Assembly: GCA_019351975.1 (NCBI GenBank)
Contig: JABBOG010000002.1
Coordinates: 88,311 to 152,310, forward strand
DNA: 64,000 nucleotides
DNA from: Acidobacteriota bacterium
GTDB lineage: Bacteria; Acidobacteriota; Terriglobia; Terriglobales; Acidobacteriaceae
Reading direction: 5' to 3'
Below the pieces are notes generated by a model. It was not told the DNA's origin and did no database searches. It saw only the letters and a list, made by a program, of their open reading frames with translations. Positions 1-8,898 of this stretch are shown here, one piece after another. Positions within the stretch are counted from its first letter, which is position 1; the number at the start of each line of letters is the position of its first letter. A program made the translations under genes and the position numbers.

Positions 1-1
1 G

Positions 2-145
2 CAAAAGCTCGACGAGCCAGCTGAGGATGAAGACTCTGGCGGCCCTGACGATCCAACCGCGCACCTCCACCGCCAAGCCAATCGGATCCGCAGAGGCAAT
101 CCCCCGGATCGCATGACGGCACGCCTGCCCCCGCGCCCAAGATAG
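2..145 (+). CDS. Possible 3' end of a gene cut by the window edge
   Basis: An open frame enters from the left edge and stops at TAG 143-145. The 47 visible residues are acidic first (DEPAEDEDSGGPDD) and then rich in Arg and Pro, which looks like a disordered tail. It would converge on the SRAP gene. No family can be assigned, and the frame could be open by chance in this GC-rich DNA. Confidence 0.3.
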   Translation, partial: QKLDEPAEDEDSGGPDDPTAHLHRQANRIRRGNPPDRMTARLPPRPR

Positions 146-188
146 GCAGTCAACAGCATCTCTGCGTGGGGGAAGGCGCCCCCACACC

Positions 189-932
189 CTACCCCACCAG
201 CATCTCCGGCCCATTATTCCGCACATTCCCCACCGCTGTATTGCACACCTCCGCCACCATCCCCTCCGCCTCATACGGCTGCAGCAGATGCATCGGCGGC
301 TCCTCCGCCTCGTCCCTGCTCAGCCACTCATCCCAGTCCCTCTCATGCAGAATCACCGGCATCCGCTCGCAGATCGGTGCCAGCAACCCATTCGCCGGCA
401 CCGTCACCATCGCAAAGCTCTGCAACCACCGGTCCACCTCCTGCGGAGACTTCTTCGGCTCTCGCCACGCATCCCACAACCCCGCAATCGCCATCATCCC
501 GCCATCCTTCAGCGTCACCGCATACGGCTGTTTCCCACCCCGCGACGGCTTCGCCGTCCTACGCCCCGGCGGCACCACCCGCGCTCCCGCCGGCTTCATC
601 GCCCACTCATAGTACCCATCCATCGGCACCAGACACCGCCGCTTCCGCAGCGGCTCTCGCCACGTCGCCGACCCAGCCGCCGTCTCCGCCCGCGCCACAA
701 ACGTCGTCAGCCCCTTGAACTCCCTCAAGCTCCCCGCAAAAAACGGCACCATCCCCCACCGCAGCAGCGCCATCTCCCTCTCACCCGAGTCCCGCCCCAG
801 CCGCACCACCGGCTGCATCGTCGTCGGAGCCACATTGTAATCCGCCAGCATTGGCTCCTCAAGCACCTTGCCTACCCGAAATCGCTCCGCAATCGCCTGC
901 TTCTCCGACCGCCTGAAATACCGTCCACACAT
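189..932 (-). CDS. SOS response-associated peptidase (SRAP/YedK/HMCES family)
   Basis: 247-residue protein beginning MCGRY. Cys2 is the residue that, once Met1 is removed, crosslinks to abasic sites in single-stranded DNA in YedK and human HMCES. Other family marks are visible: the YNVAPT segment near residue 34, MDGYYEW with the conserved glutamate in mid-protein, and PVILHE with the conserved histidine near residue 203. The length is normal for the family. The start is fixed because Cys must be residue 2. The protein shields abasic sites at replication forks as a DNA-protein crosslink. It is monocistronic, facing the left-edge frame and read away from the glycosyltransferase gene. Confidence 0.93.
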   Translation of the reverse strand: MCGRYFRRSEKQAIAERFRVGKVLEEPMLADYNVAPTTMQPVVRLGRDSGEREMALLRWGMVPFFAGSLREFKGLTTFVARAETAAGSATWREPLRKRRCLVPMDGYYEWAMKPAGARVVPPGRRTAKPSRGGKQPYAVTLKDGGMMAIAGLWDAWREPKKSPQEVDRWLQSFAMVTVPANGLLAPICERMPVILHERDWDEWLSRDEAEEPPMHLLQPYEAEGMVAEVCNTAVGNVRNNGPEMLVG

Positions 933-1076
933 CCAAACAGCCTACCACCCCAGCTTAGACAAGTATGTCGCCCACCGCCCACACACACACGAATGCTCCA
1001 CACCTTCCTCCACCGCACCCACCTCCGCACCCGCCGCCACACCAGCCGCCACACCCGCCCACAGCCTATCCGCGCA

Positions 1077-2480
1077 TCAATGCGCTGTGTCTCCTCCGGT
1101 ACTCTCTTTACGCCGCAGCAGATACACATCGCCCGACATAAATGGTACCCGCTCATACTCCGGACTATGCGCAGCCACCCGCTCAAACACCCACGGATCT
1201 CTATGGACAACCACATAGTCCGGCCGGTCCTCCTTCAGCCACGACGTTACGTCTCTATGCGCAATGTGTTCAGCATTCTTCGGCTCCGTCAATCCAATAA
1301 TGTCCAGCACCTTCCGGTGGCTCGCCCACCCAATCTCACCAATCTCAGCCGTCTCCACGGTCGCCGACGGTGACGCATGTTCATTCAGCCACTCCGCCGC
1401 TTTCTGATAATTGCCTCGCCTTGCCTCCGGTGTACGCCGCACAATCACCGTCGTTACCCCCTGCGCCACGATCAAAAGCGCAAGGAACACCTCACCCCGC
1501 CTGCTTTCATGGAACGGAACCACCGCATACAGCGCCAGCACAAACAGCAGCGGCGCATAGTACCAGTGATAGTTCGGTATGTTTGCCCCAACATAAAAGC
1601 AAATCAGAATCGCAGCAAACGTGAGCAGCACCACAGTCCGCATACTTCGCCGCGTCCTGTAGAGCCCAACAGCTCCCGCAATTCCCAGAAAAGGCATCGT
1701 GTAGGGTGCATACTTCGATTCGGTCCAAAGCACGCGAAGATGCAGAAACGCAGTCGGCCACCTGCCCCAATACCCCGAACGCGCCTGATCCAGCTTCGCC
1801 GTCGAAGACGTCGGCAAGTACGCTCCATAAAAATGGTGATTAATAATCAAATACAACACTGCAATCGCTACCGCCGGTAGGTACGACAGCAGGGACGGCC
1901 ATCGTTTGTTCCGATACATATAGATCGCGCACGCCGGAATCATCGCTCCCGCCTCTGCCCGCGTCAGAAGCAGCAGGATGAGAACAAGCGGCAGCCAATT
2001 CACCCGATCATCCAGAAGAAGCGCCAGCGCCAGAACCAACAGAAACAACAGCAGCGGCGTCTCCATCCCCACCAGCGAATAGAAATAGCCCATGCTCGCA
2101 ATCACCAGCCCTGCATAGCTGGACTGCCGCTCCGCCAACACGCACGCCCCCATCAGAGTGATCGCAAAAATCAGCGACGCCGCCAGATGAACGTCTCCGC
2201 GCACCATCCAGCTCACCAACAGCAGCACATACGTGTAAAGCGGCGACGTGAGCGCATTGATGTGCTCGCCGGGATTGAACACAAGTCCCAGCCCATCCAA
2301 CGCATTACGCATGTACCTGAAATAAATCAGGGCATCATCGATCACATAGTGGCGGCTCGTGTACGTCAGTATGCCCACCAGGCACACGACAAGAAGGGTT
2401 CTTACGCGCAAACTCAACAAGGGGGCTCCGAACGGTTGAAAGAGATAGCCCGATCTCTGGCTACGGGAACACATGTTCAT
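1077..2480 (-). CDS. Polytopic GT-C glycosyltransferase, AftB-like
   Basis: Integral membrane protein of about 467 residues with roughly ten hydrophobic helices. After the first helix comes DDALIYFRYMRN (residues 48-59) and then NPGEHINALTSP (69-80). This DDA-x-I-x-FRYxRN plus NPGE-x(4)-TSPLY pair is typical of GT-C enzymes related to mycobacterial arabinofuranosyltransferase AftB, which use polyprenyl-phosphate sugars; the aspartates are the likely catalytic site. The soluble C-terminal third (from about residue 340) would be periplasmic. The frame is open further upstream to 2639, but that stretch has no membrane segment, so ATG 2480 or 2474 is preferred. Neither has a clear Shine-Dalgarno. 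The acceptor is unknown. Confidence 0.75.
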   Translation of the reverse strand: MNMCSRSQRSGYLFQPFGAPLLSLRVRTLLVVCLVGILTYTSRHYVIDDALIYFRYMRNALDGLGLVFNPGEHINALTSPLYTYVLLLVSWMVRGDVHLAASLIFAITLMGACVLAERQSSYAGLVIASMGYFYSLVGMETPLLLFLLVLALALLLDDRVNWLPLVLILLLLTRAEAGAMIPACAIYMYRNKRWPSLLSYLPAVAIAVLYLIINHHFYGAYLPTSSTAKLDQARSGYWGRWPTAFLHLRVLWTESKYAPYTMPFLGIAGAVGLYRTRRSMRTVVLLTFAAILICFYVGANIPNYHWYYAPLLFVLALYAVVPFHESRRGEVFLALLIVAQGVTTVIVRRTPEARRGNYQKAAEWLNEHASPSATVETAEIGEIGWASHRKVLDIIGLTEPKNAEHIAHRDVTSWLKEDRPDYVVVHRDPWVFERVAAHSPEYERVPFMSGDVYLLRRKESTGGDTAH

Positions 2481-2675
2481 ACGTAAATACAGGTAGATGC
2501 GATACCTACAGAGTAGCCCACTGCGAGGCCGTTTCAAATTCGGTGCACCACCGGCAGGAATCAAACCCGTCACCGCCGTCATCCCGACCAGCACCCCAAC
2601 AGCAACCTCTGGCATTCTTAGCCCCCAAAGCGCAGCCACGCAATACTCCCTCCTGCCTACCCAGCCAGCCCACCC

Positions 2676-3926
2676 TCACTCCCGCAGCACCACCACGTCC
2701 GCCGCGCTCTCGTTCCCCTTCGCATCCACCGCCGTCACGCTGTACTTGTACGACACCCCCGGCTGCGCCGTCGCATCATGGAACGACGGCTCCCGCACCG
2801 GCGCAACATTCAGTCGCTCTCGTGCGCCCTCCGCCGCTCCCGCCGCATCCACCCGCTGCCGGTCCACGTTATAGCCCGCCAGCGGAACCACCGCCCCCGC
2901 CTCGTCCACCGGCTCCCACACCAGGTCCACCGCATACTTGCCCGGCACACCCTCCGTCGCCGACTCATTCTCAAAGTACCCCACCGCCCTCAGCCCGGTC
3001 GGCACCCGCGGCGGATACACCTCGCGCAGCGTAAACTCCACCACCGCCGTCGGCTCGCTCCGCATCTCCATCTCATGCCCGCCCAGCGCCACCGTCACCC
3101 GACGCAGCGCGCTGTAGTCGTACGGCGTCTCCGGCACCGCCGTCGTATCCAGCACGCGGTCCGGTTGCCCCTCTCCGCTCTGCCGCGTCCCCATCCACAC
3201 CATCGCCTTTTCCGCGGCATGGCCCGGCCGCGACAACGCCAGCTCCGGCTTCTTCCTCGCGACCCTCATGGGCTCCGTCTTCGTGCGCGTCTTCACGGCA
3301 GGCTTCGCGGCTGCCGCCTTCGCCGGTGCCGCCGTAACCTTCAGGTCCGTGCGCTCGATCAACACCTCGCCCCCCTGCGACTCCGACACCGCCTCCGGCT
3401 GCCACGCCACCACCACACCCAGCCGCGACCCCTCCACCGTCAGGCCCTCCACCTTCGCCGGTGCCGCTCCCGCCACCGTAAACGCCTCCGCAGACCACCC
3501 CGCCGTCCGCCCCAACGCATTGAAAAACTCCACCCGGTATCCCAGCAGCCGTGGCGCTCCGCTATCCAGCGGCGCTGGCAGCGCGTCCGCCCAATGCACC
3601 TCATTCCGCGCGCCGTTCGCCCCCTGCGTCGCTACCGTCACCTTGGACGACGGCACCGCAACGCACACCTGATGCTCCACCTCCCGGCAGAACTCTCCCG
3701 TCAACTGTCCGTCGCGCACCGCGAGTTTGTCCGTCGTCTGCGACGGCACCGTGAAGTGCAGCGTCACCGCATCCCCCACCCGGCTAGCCGTCAGGTCAGT
3801 CACCAGCGCAGGCAGATGCAGCGTCGGTGCCTTCGGTGGCCCCGGGCTCGCGCACCCCACCACGGTCAGCGCCGCCCCGGCCAACCAGCCCGCACCTACC
3901 CCACCGCGACGCAAACGCAAACCCAT
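2676..3926 (-). CDS. Fibronectin type III-like lipoprotein
   Basis: 416-residue exported protein. The N-terminus is basic and hydrophobic and ends in a lipobox (VVGC, then ASPGPP), so it should be lipidated and membrane-anchored. The rest reads as tandem beta-sandwich repeats: segments such as LLGYRVEFFNALGR, PLAGYNVDRQR and the closing YKYSVTAVDAKGNES are typical fibronectin type III strands. A Lys/Ala/Pro-rich linker (about residues 195-235) separates the first two modules from the last. No catalytic motif is visible. Such proteins usually act as cell-surface binding or scaffold lipoproteins; the specific role here is unknown. Confidence 0.7.
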   Translation of the reverse strand: MGLRLRRGGVGAGWLAGAALTVVGCASPGPPKAPTLHLPALVTDLTASRVGDAVTLHFTVPSQTTDKLAVRDGQLTGEFCREVEHQVCVAVPSSKVTVATQGANGARNEVHWADALPAPLDSGAPRLLGYRVEFFNALGRTAGWSAEAFTVAGAAPAKVEGLTVEGSRLGVVVAWQPEAVSESQGGEVLIERTDLKVTAAPAKAAAAKPAVKTRTKTEPMRVARKKPELALSRPGHAAEKAMVWMGTRQSGEGQPDRVLDTTAVPETPYDYSALRRVTVALGGHEMEMRSEPTAVVEFTLREVYPPRVPTGLRAVGYFENESATEGVPGKYAVDLVWEPVDEAGAVVPLAGYNVDRQRVDAAGAAEGARERLNVAPVREPSFHDATAQPGVSYKYSVTAVDAKGNESAADVVVLRE

Positions 3927-4154
3927 GGAGATGAGCCTAGCATTTCATCCCGCCGCTCTCACCAGCCGTCAAACGGCTTCTGCCCTGAAAAATGGTGCAT
4001 CCACCAACTCAGGTCCAAACTGCATCCGCAAAAAGAAGACGCAAAGCCACTAAACCCTGCTTATAAACCTTTAACGGCGACGAGATGTGCACGAAAAGCG
4101 ACCAAACCCGCTTCCGACCGCTCCACAACCCGTCAGCCATACCCTGACCATATG

Positions 4155-5003
4155 CTACTTCTTGGCGCTCATCGCCGCCTTCGCACCCTTATGCATCCCG
4201 GAGTTGTCCAGCGGCACCCGCGATCCGCTATGCGATCCGCGCAATGCCTCCGGCATCGTCAAAATCAGTGCCGTGCAAGACGTATCACCTTTGCTTTCAT
4301 AGCTATGCACAGCCTCCGCATTGAAGAACACCGCATCTCCAGCATCCAAAGCCTCGACTTTCCCGTCGTGCTCCAGCTTCAGCGTCCCATCCAGTACGTA
4401 CAAAAACTCATTTCCAGTATGCTGATGCGCCTTCGCCACCCGCTTCCCGTTGCTCGGCAAAAACTCCGCCACGTACGGCGCAATCGGTTGATCTGATGGG
4501 ACTTGCCCGAGACTCTCGAAGTAATACCCAGGCTCTTCCGCACCCGTCTGCGGCAGCTTCTGCCGCTCCTCCGCACGCACAATCCGAAACAACTCAAACC
4601 TCTCCGGCTCGAAGAAGTAGCTCAGATCCTTGGAGAAAACCATGGCAATGCGCGCCAGGTTCCGAAGCGTCGGAACCACCCGCCCAGTCTCCAATTGAGA
4701 AAGAAAGCTGGCCGACAATCCGGTATGCTTGCCCAGTTCTACCAGCCCCATGTGCTTTCTTTGCCGCAGATACTTGATCCGCTCGCCGATCCGCTTATCC
4801 TCGATAAAGCTTTCGGCAGCCTCCGCCGAAACCTCCGTCTCAGCCACGGTGCGATCGCTCGCCGGCTCCTGAATGACTGCACGGTGAGCCTGCGGCTCGT
4901 CCTTTACGCCATAGCTCTCATGGACGCCATCAGCCTTCTTGCCCAGTGATACGTTGGGCGGCACGGGTGCGGACTGCGATACAGTTTCAGCGAAAGCTCC
5001 CAT
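4155..5003 (-). CDS. XRE-family transcriptional regulator with C-terminal cupin
   Basis: 282 residues. A long polar N-terminus (1-70) precedes a Cro/C1 helix-turn-helix at 71-130 (IGERIKYLRQRK, then the recognition-helix region GLSASFLSQLETGRVVPTL). A cupin_2 barrel follows at about 180-250, with HQHTGNEF giving metal-binding histidines and a glutamate, and DAGDAVFFNAEAVHSYES as the second cupin motif. Proteins of this layout sense a small ligand in the cupin and regulate metabolic operons. The regulated genes are not evident from the neighbours. ATG 5003 has AGGA about 12 bases upstream; the 70-residue extension could instead mean a later start. Confidence 0.85.
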   Translation of the reverse strand: MGAFAETVSQSAPVPPNVSLGKKADGVHESYGVKDEPQAHRAVIQEPASDRTVAETEVSAEAAESFIEDKRIGERIKYLRQRKHMGLVELGKHTGLSASFLSQLETGRVVPTLRNLARIAMVFSKDLSYFFEPERFELFRIVRAEERQKLPQTGAEEPGYYFESLGQVPSDQPIAPYVAEFLPSNGKRVAKAHQHTGNEFLYVLDGTLKLEHDGKVEALDAGDAVFFNAEAVHSYESKGDTSCTALILTMPEALRGSHSGSRVPLDNSGMHKGAKAAMSAKK

Positions 5004-5356
5004 AAAACACCATCCTCAGGTCAAAATCGTTATCGTATAAACAGACGTTGTGGCAGGACGAAAGATTCCCGCCCCATGCAGCGTTTTCCGCGCAAGCAAT
5101 CTTCAAGCGCCTTATGTTGATTCCATCGAATCAACAGAGATTCCATCTCAGTCTTCATCAAAAATGTGAGGCGCACTTTTAAGGTGCACATAAGTAGCTT
5201 CGGGGTTGCCATCACGAGCCTCGATTGTGTCGATGCAGCCCACAACCGCAGCACCTGCCATGTCCCTCCATGTCCTTCTTTCCTGCTAGCCTTACGACAC
5301 AGGGGCGCAAGCGTTGTGCTCCTATGGCTCTCAAGGCAGGACTTATGGAGATTACA
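5004..5356. other. Intergenic region between divergent genes, no ORF assigned
   Basis: About 350 bases separate the cupin regulator (minus) from the SGNH hydrolase (plus), so promoters for both should lie here. The part next to the regulator is relatively AT-rich (around 5020-5045, TCGTTATCGTATAA). No riboswitch, hairpin terminator or convincing small gene was recognised. Short open frames here lack ribosome binding sites. Confidence 0.5.
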
Positions 5357-6130
5357 ATGAAACAAGTGGCTTGGATTGTTATGTTTGCCGGAGTAGCGTG
5401 GGGTGGTCAGGCACAAGCGCAGCAAACCCAACCCACCACAACCGGCGCGTCGACAACTGCCAATGCAGCCTCCACGCTGCAGTCGCTCGAAGCTCAGGTT
5501 ACAAACATGAAGGCACAGATGGACGATTGGGCGGATCTGTCCCGTTATCGTGACGCAGATATGGCTCTGCCCGCGCATCAGCCCGGCCGGGTTGTGTTTT
5601 ATGGCGATTCCATCACCGACGCCTGGGTGAAGGACGGCGGCAAGTTCTTCCCTGGCAAACCGTATATCAACCGCGGCATCAGTGGTCAAACCACGCCCCA
5701 AATGCTCGTACGCATGCGTCAGGACGTCGTGCAGCTGCACCCGGAGACGGTAGTGATCCTTGCCGGAACCAACGATATTGCTGGAAATACGGGCCCTTCC
5801 ACGCCAGAGATGATCGAGAATAACTTCAAGTCGATGACGGAGATCGCGAAGGCGAACGGGATACGGGTCATCCTGGCGTCGGTGCTGCCGGTGAAGGTGT
5901 ATCCGTGGCGACCATCGGTGACCGACCCGGCGGGGAAGATCAAGGCGCTGAATGCATGGATCAAGGGGTATTGCGCGAAGAAAGGGTGTACGTATCTCGA
6001 CTATTGGAGCGCGATGGCTGCGCCCGACGGCGGGATGAAGCCCGGAATCAGCATCGATGGTGTGCACCCGAACGCCGCTGGATACGCCATAATGGAGCCG
6101 CTTGCTGAGGCCGCGTTGGCGAAGAAGTAG
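5357..6130 (+). CDS. Secreted SGNH/GDSL-family hydrolase
   Basis: 257 residues from ATG 5357, which has GGAG six bases upstream; the open frame is longer but this start gives a clean signal peptide (MKQVAWIVMFAGVAWGGQAQA). SGNH blocks are all present: GDSI with the nucleophile Ser near residue 82, GISGQTT (Gly block), GTND near residue 137 (Asn block), and DGVHPNAAGY near 234 with the Asp-His pair. The enzyme is a periplasmic or secreted esterase of the GDSL lipase/acylhydrolase family, of the type that removes acyl groups from lipids or polysaccharides. Substrate unknown. Its stop codon directly abuts the convergent gamma-glutamyltransferase stop. Confidence 0.88.
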   Translation: MKQVAWIVMFAGVAWGGQAQAQQTQPTTTGASTTANAASTLQSLEAQVTNMKAQMDDWADLSRYRDADMALPAHQPGRVVFYGDSITDAWVKDGGKFFPGKPYINRGISGQTTPQMLVRMRQDVVQLHPETVVILAGTNDIAGNTGPSTPEMIENNFKSMTEIAKANGIRVILASVLPVKVYPWRPSVTDPAGKIKALNAWIKGYCAKKGCTYLDYWSAMAAPDGGMKPGISIDGVHPNAAGYAIMEPLAEAALAKK

Positions 6131-8017
6131 CTAGTAACCGGCGGCTTTGCCGAAGTGGTGGCCGCTGTCGTGACCGCCGAAGAGTTCGCCATGCTTTGCG
6201 CCGTGCGGAACCTTTGGGCTGACCTCGATCAGTTCATTGTCGCCCCATGTGCCGGGGGACTTTTCGTCGAATTCGGCGGCGCGTTTGGTGGTGTAGCCGC
6301 TGGCTTTAAGGGTTTCTATGACGGGAATTGGGAAGGCTTTTTCAAACTGCAGGACGTCCGGCAGATATTGATGGTGGAAACGGGGCGCGTCTGCCGCCGC
6401 CTGAATGTTAAGGTGGTTGTCGACGACCGAGATGATGTCGTTCGCGACGGTGGTAATGATCGTCGAACCGCCGGGGGAGCCGAGCACCAGCAGAAGCTTG
6501 CCGGGTTTACAGGACTTTGGGACGGCGCGCTCGGGCTGGACCTCGGGCGGGGTGGAGGGAATGTACCCATCCGGGCAGACCGGCGGCTCGACAACCATGG
6601 TTGGGGTCATGGAGGAGAGCGGGCGCTTGCCGGGCGCGATGGCGTTGGCCGGCCCCTGGATGAGGCCGAAGGCGTTCGGTACGCCCTGCTTGGAGGCGAA
6701 GTCGTCCATCTCGTCGTTGAGGACGAAGCCCAGGGGGGAGACGGTCACGCCGGAGCCGAAGAAGAAGTTCAGCGTGTATGTGCTTGAAACGGCGTTGCCG
6801 TCGGCGTCAACGATAGAGAAGTGGGTGGTCTGGGGCGACTCATGGATCGGCGGCGCTGGCTTGGGTGGCGGTGGGAGAAATCCTGCCGGGCGCACGAGGG
6901 AGGCCGAAGGTGTGGGCGCGACCGGCTGGATCGAGCTACGCCATGCAGCAGCGTACGCTGGCGAGGCCATCTCGTTGAGAGGAATGGTGTTGAAGTCCGG
7001 GTCGCCGAGATAATCTGCGTGGTCCATGAAGGCGCGGCGGAAGGCCTCGGTAATGATGTGGATCTGCGCAGGGCTGCGGTCTGGTCCTAGCTTGGGAAGG
7101 TCGTAGCCGCTGAGGATATTGAGGATCTGGATAAGCGCGATGCCGCCGGAGCTGGGCGGGGGCGAGGTGATGATCTGCAACCCGCGATAGCTGCCGATGA
7201 GCGGGAGACGCTCTTTCACCTGATAGGCTGCGAGGTCCTGGGCCGTGATGAGGCCACCGTTCGCGGCTTCAAAGCTGGCGATCTGCGCAGCGAGTGTGCC
7301 GTGGTAGAAGCTGCCGGGATCGGCGGCGATGCGGGTGAGGGTCTCGGCCAGTTCCGGCTGCTTGAAGGTGTCGCCCGCCTTGTAGAAGTTGCCATCACGC
7401 TGAAAGATGCGGCGGGAGTCGGGGAACTGGGTGAGGTTCGGGGCGTGGAGCATCTGGGCCTCTTCGGGGGAGAGGACGTAGCCGTCGCGGGCCAGGCGTA
7501 TGGCAGGAGCCATGACTTTGGCCAACGTGAGGCGCCCAAAGTGGGCTTCGGCGTAGGTGAGGCCGGCGACGGTGCCGGGGACACCGCTGGCGTGCGCGCC
7601 GGTGATGGAAGCTTTGGGGATGACGTTCCCGCTGGCGTCGAGGTACATGTTGGCGGAGGCTGCGGCGGGCGCCTTCTCGCGGTAGTCGAGGAAGTGGGGC
7701 TGCGGAGATCGGTCGTGGCCGATACCGCGAGTGGTTGCCGGGCGGATGAGCATAAAGCCGCCGCCGCCGATGTTTCCGGCAGCGGGGTAGACGACGGCGA
7801 GGGCGAAGCCGACGGCTACGGCGGCGTCGACGGCGTTGCCGCCTTCGCGAAGGACTTCGAGGCCGGCATCGGTGGCGTCGTGGTGAATGGTGACGACCAT
7901 GGCGTGCGGGGCGGTGACGGGCGGGGGTGGCGGGAGTGGGGCTGGCGGGGTTTGGGCAGACGCAGTGCTGAGCAGCGAACCTAGAAGAGCGAGAGACAAA
8001 GCTGAGGGAGAGGTCAT
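6131..8017 (-). CDS. ggt: Gamma-glutamyltransferase (periplasmic Ntn-hydrolase)
   Basis: About 628 residues from ATG 8017, which gives a signal peptide (MTSPSALSLALLGSLLSTASA) and a Pro-rich linker; ATG 8053 is an alternative. It catalyses hydrolysis or transfer of gamma-glutamyl groups from glutathione and related peptides. Visible signatures are GGNAVDAAVAVGFALAVVYP and GNIGGGGFM in the large subunit, then TTHFSIVD at the autocleavage site, where the second Thr becomes the N-terminal nucleophile of the small subunit. VSSTYTLN, LNDEMDDF and GSPGGSTI (oxyanion Gly pair) follow. Length and order are normal for the family. It converges with the SGNH gene with no spacer, so the two share the 3' boundary. 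Confidence 0.93.
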   Translation of the reverse strand: MTSPSALSLALLGSLLSTASAQTPPAPLPPPPPVTAPHAMVVTIHHDATDAGLEVLREGGNAVDAAVAVGFALAVVYPAAGNIGGGGFMLIRPATTRGIGHDRSPQPHFLDYREKAPAAASANMYLDASGNVIPKASITGAHASGVPGTVAGLTYAEAHFGRLTLAKVMAPAIRLARDGYVLSPEEAQMLHAPNLTQFPDSRRIFQRDGNFYKAGDTFKQPELAETLTRIAADPGSFYHGTLAAQIASFEAANGGLITAQDLAAYQVKERLPLIGSYRGLQIITSPPPSSGGIALIQILNILSGYDLPKLGPDRSPAQIHIITEAFRRAFMDHADYLGDPDFNTIPLNEMASPAYAAAWRSSIQPVAPTPSASLVRPAGFLPPPPKPAPPIHESPQTTHFSIVDADGNAVSSTYTLNFFFGSGVTVSPLGFVLNDEMDDFASKQGVPNAFGLIQGPANAIAPGKRPLSSMTPTMVVEPPVCPDGYIPSTPPEVQPERAVPKSCKPGKLLLVLGSPGGSTIITTVANDIISVVDNHLNIQAAADAPRFHHQYLPDVLQFEKAFPIPVIETLKASGYTTKRAAEFDEKSPGTWGDNELIEVSPKVPHGAKHGELFGGHDSGHHFGKAAGY

Positions 8018-8224
8018 CCTGTGGGCGCACTCCGAGTGAGTTGAGGCAATCATACCGGGGAGAGCGGGCAGTGTGCCGCTTCTCAGGCTGCGAGGCGGTG
8101 GGAGAAGTAGGTTCCCGTCGGGACGACGGAGATAGAGAGTGAGGGAGTGAGCATATATGAGTGAGTTCCTATCATTTTTTATGCAACTATTCTTGAAGGT
8201 GTACGTCTAAGGAGATATAGGGCG

Positions 8225-8275
8225 ATGGAGCGATCCCGCTCAGAACACTTTCTAGTCATGAAATCAAGGAGATAG
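8225..8275 (+). CDS. 16-codon upstream ORF (leader peptide candidate) before hsp20
   Basis: ATG 8225 is preceded by a strong Shine-Dalgarno (AAGGAGATATAGGGCG) and opens a 16-codon frame reading MERSRSEHFLVMKSRR, with stop TAG at 8273-8275. Its last codons are made of the AAGGAGA that is the ribosome binding site of the hsp20 start at 8280. The two ribosome sites, AAGGAGATATAGGGCGATG and AAGGAGATAGGGCAATG, look like a duplication. Translation of the leader would pass through the hsp20 ribosome site and could couple or gate hsp20 translation. Confidence 0.45.
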   Translation: MERSRSEHFLVMKSRR

Positions 8276-8279
8276 GGCA

Positions 8280-8792
8280 ATGACAGTAACTCGTTTTGTA
8301 CCGTTCCGTAGTGGTTTGAATGATGTGGCTGTACTGCAGAACCGGCTGAACTCGATCTTTTCAGACTTTGCGCGGACCGAAGATGGGTCTTCTGAGACGC
8401 TTGCGGCTGGAAATTTTGTACCTGCGGTCGATGTTTACGAGGATGCGCAGAAGGTCATGCTGAAGCTGGAGGTTCCGGGGATTCGCCGCGAGGATCTGGA
8501 TATTCGCGTTGAGGGCCGGACGCTGACGGTGAAGGGCGAGCGCAGGTTCGAGGCCGAGGAGAAGGAAGAAAACTTCCATCGGGTCGAGCGCCGTTATGGC
8601 AGCTTTGTGCGCAGCTTCTCGCTGCCTGCGACGGTAAACACCGAGGACGTAAAGGCGGTGACGACCGATGGCGTACTGAGCATCTCGCTGGCGAAGAAGC
8701 CGGAGTCGCAGCCCAAACAGATCCAGGTGCAGGTTGGGTCTGGGCCGGAGCAGAAGGAGCACAAGCAGGTTGAGGCGACTGCGAAGCAGTAG
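8280..8792 (+). CDS. Small heat shock protein, Hsp20/alpha-crystallin family
   Basis: 170-residue cytoplasmic holdase that binds unfolding proteins. The alpha-crystallin domain spans about 48-145: VPAVDVYEDAQKVMLKLEVPG, the VEGRTLTVKGERR strand, FHRVERRYGSFVRSFSLP, and the DGVLSISLAKKP strand with the L-x-I/V-like end motif. The N-terminal arm begins MTVTRFVPFRSGLNDV, and the charged C-terminal tail is rich in Glu, Gln and Lys. The start has an ideal AAGGAGA. A tiny leader frame ends inside this ribosome site. A long hairpin follows downstream. Confidence 0.95.
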   Translation: MTVTRFVPFRSGLNDVAVLQNRLNSIFSDFARTEDGSSETLAAGNFVPAVDVYEDAQKVMLKLEVPGIRREDLDIRVEGRTLTVKGERRFEAEEKEENFHRVERRYGSFVRSFSLPATVNTEDVKAVTTDGVLSISLAKKPESQPKQIQVQVGSGPEQKEHKQVEATAKQ

Positions 8793-8836
8793 GTACAACC
8801 ACGAGGAACACAGACCAAGTGCACGCGGCGTGGGGT

Positions 8837-8869
8837 GCGTCCAGGAACGACGGAGTTCCGGACGCACTC
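8837..8869. terminator. Strong hairpin between convergent hsp20 and ClC genes
   Basis: GTGCGTCC and GGAAC (8837-8850, one unpaired A at 8845) pair with GTTCC and GGACGCAC (8857-8869), giving a 13-bp stem with a GACGGA loop. There is no T-tract on either side, so it is either a 3' RNA-stabilising structure or a bidirectional terminator of the non-canonical kind common in GC-rich genomes. Confidence 0.5.
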
Positions 8870-8898
8870 TTCGCGGTCAAGCGAACGGGACGCTGCCT

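Noticed and set aside
2535..2575. tRNA-like T-arm and CCA-like ending on the minus strand (GGGTTTGATTCCTGCC, then GGTGCACC)
   Set aside because: The T-stem does not pair properly and no acceptor, D or anticodon arm can be found upstream, so it is a chance match rather than a tRNA or an att site.
2778..4496. A 572-codon open frame on the plus strand
   Set aside because: It runs antisense to the fibronectin-like lipoprotein and part of the cupin regulator, and is mostly Arg/His/Pro with no start site.
8100..8279. ROSE or fourU RNA thermometer before hsp20
   Set aside because: No TTGCT-type or TTTT anti-Shine-Dalgarno pairing with AAGGAG is evident; the upstream ORF is the only clear feature.
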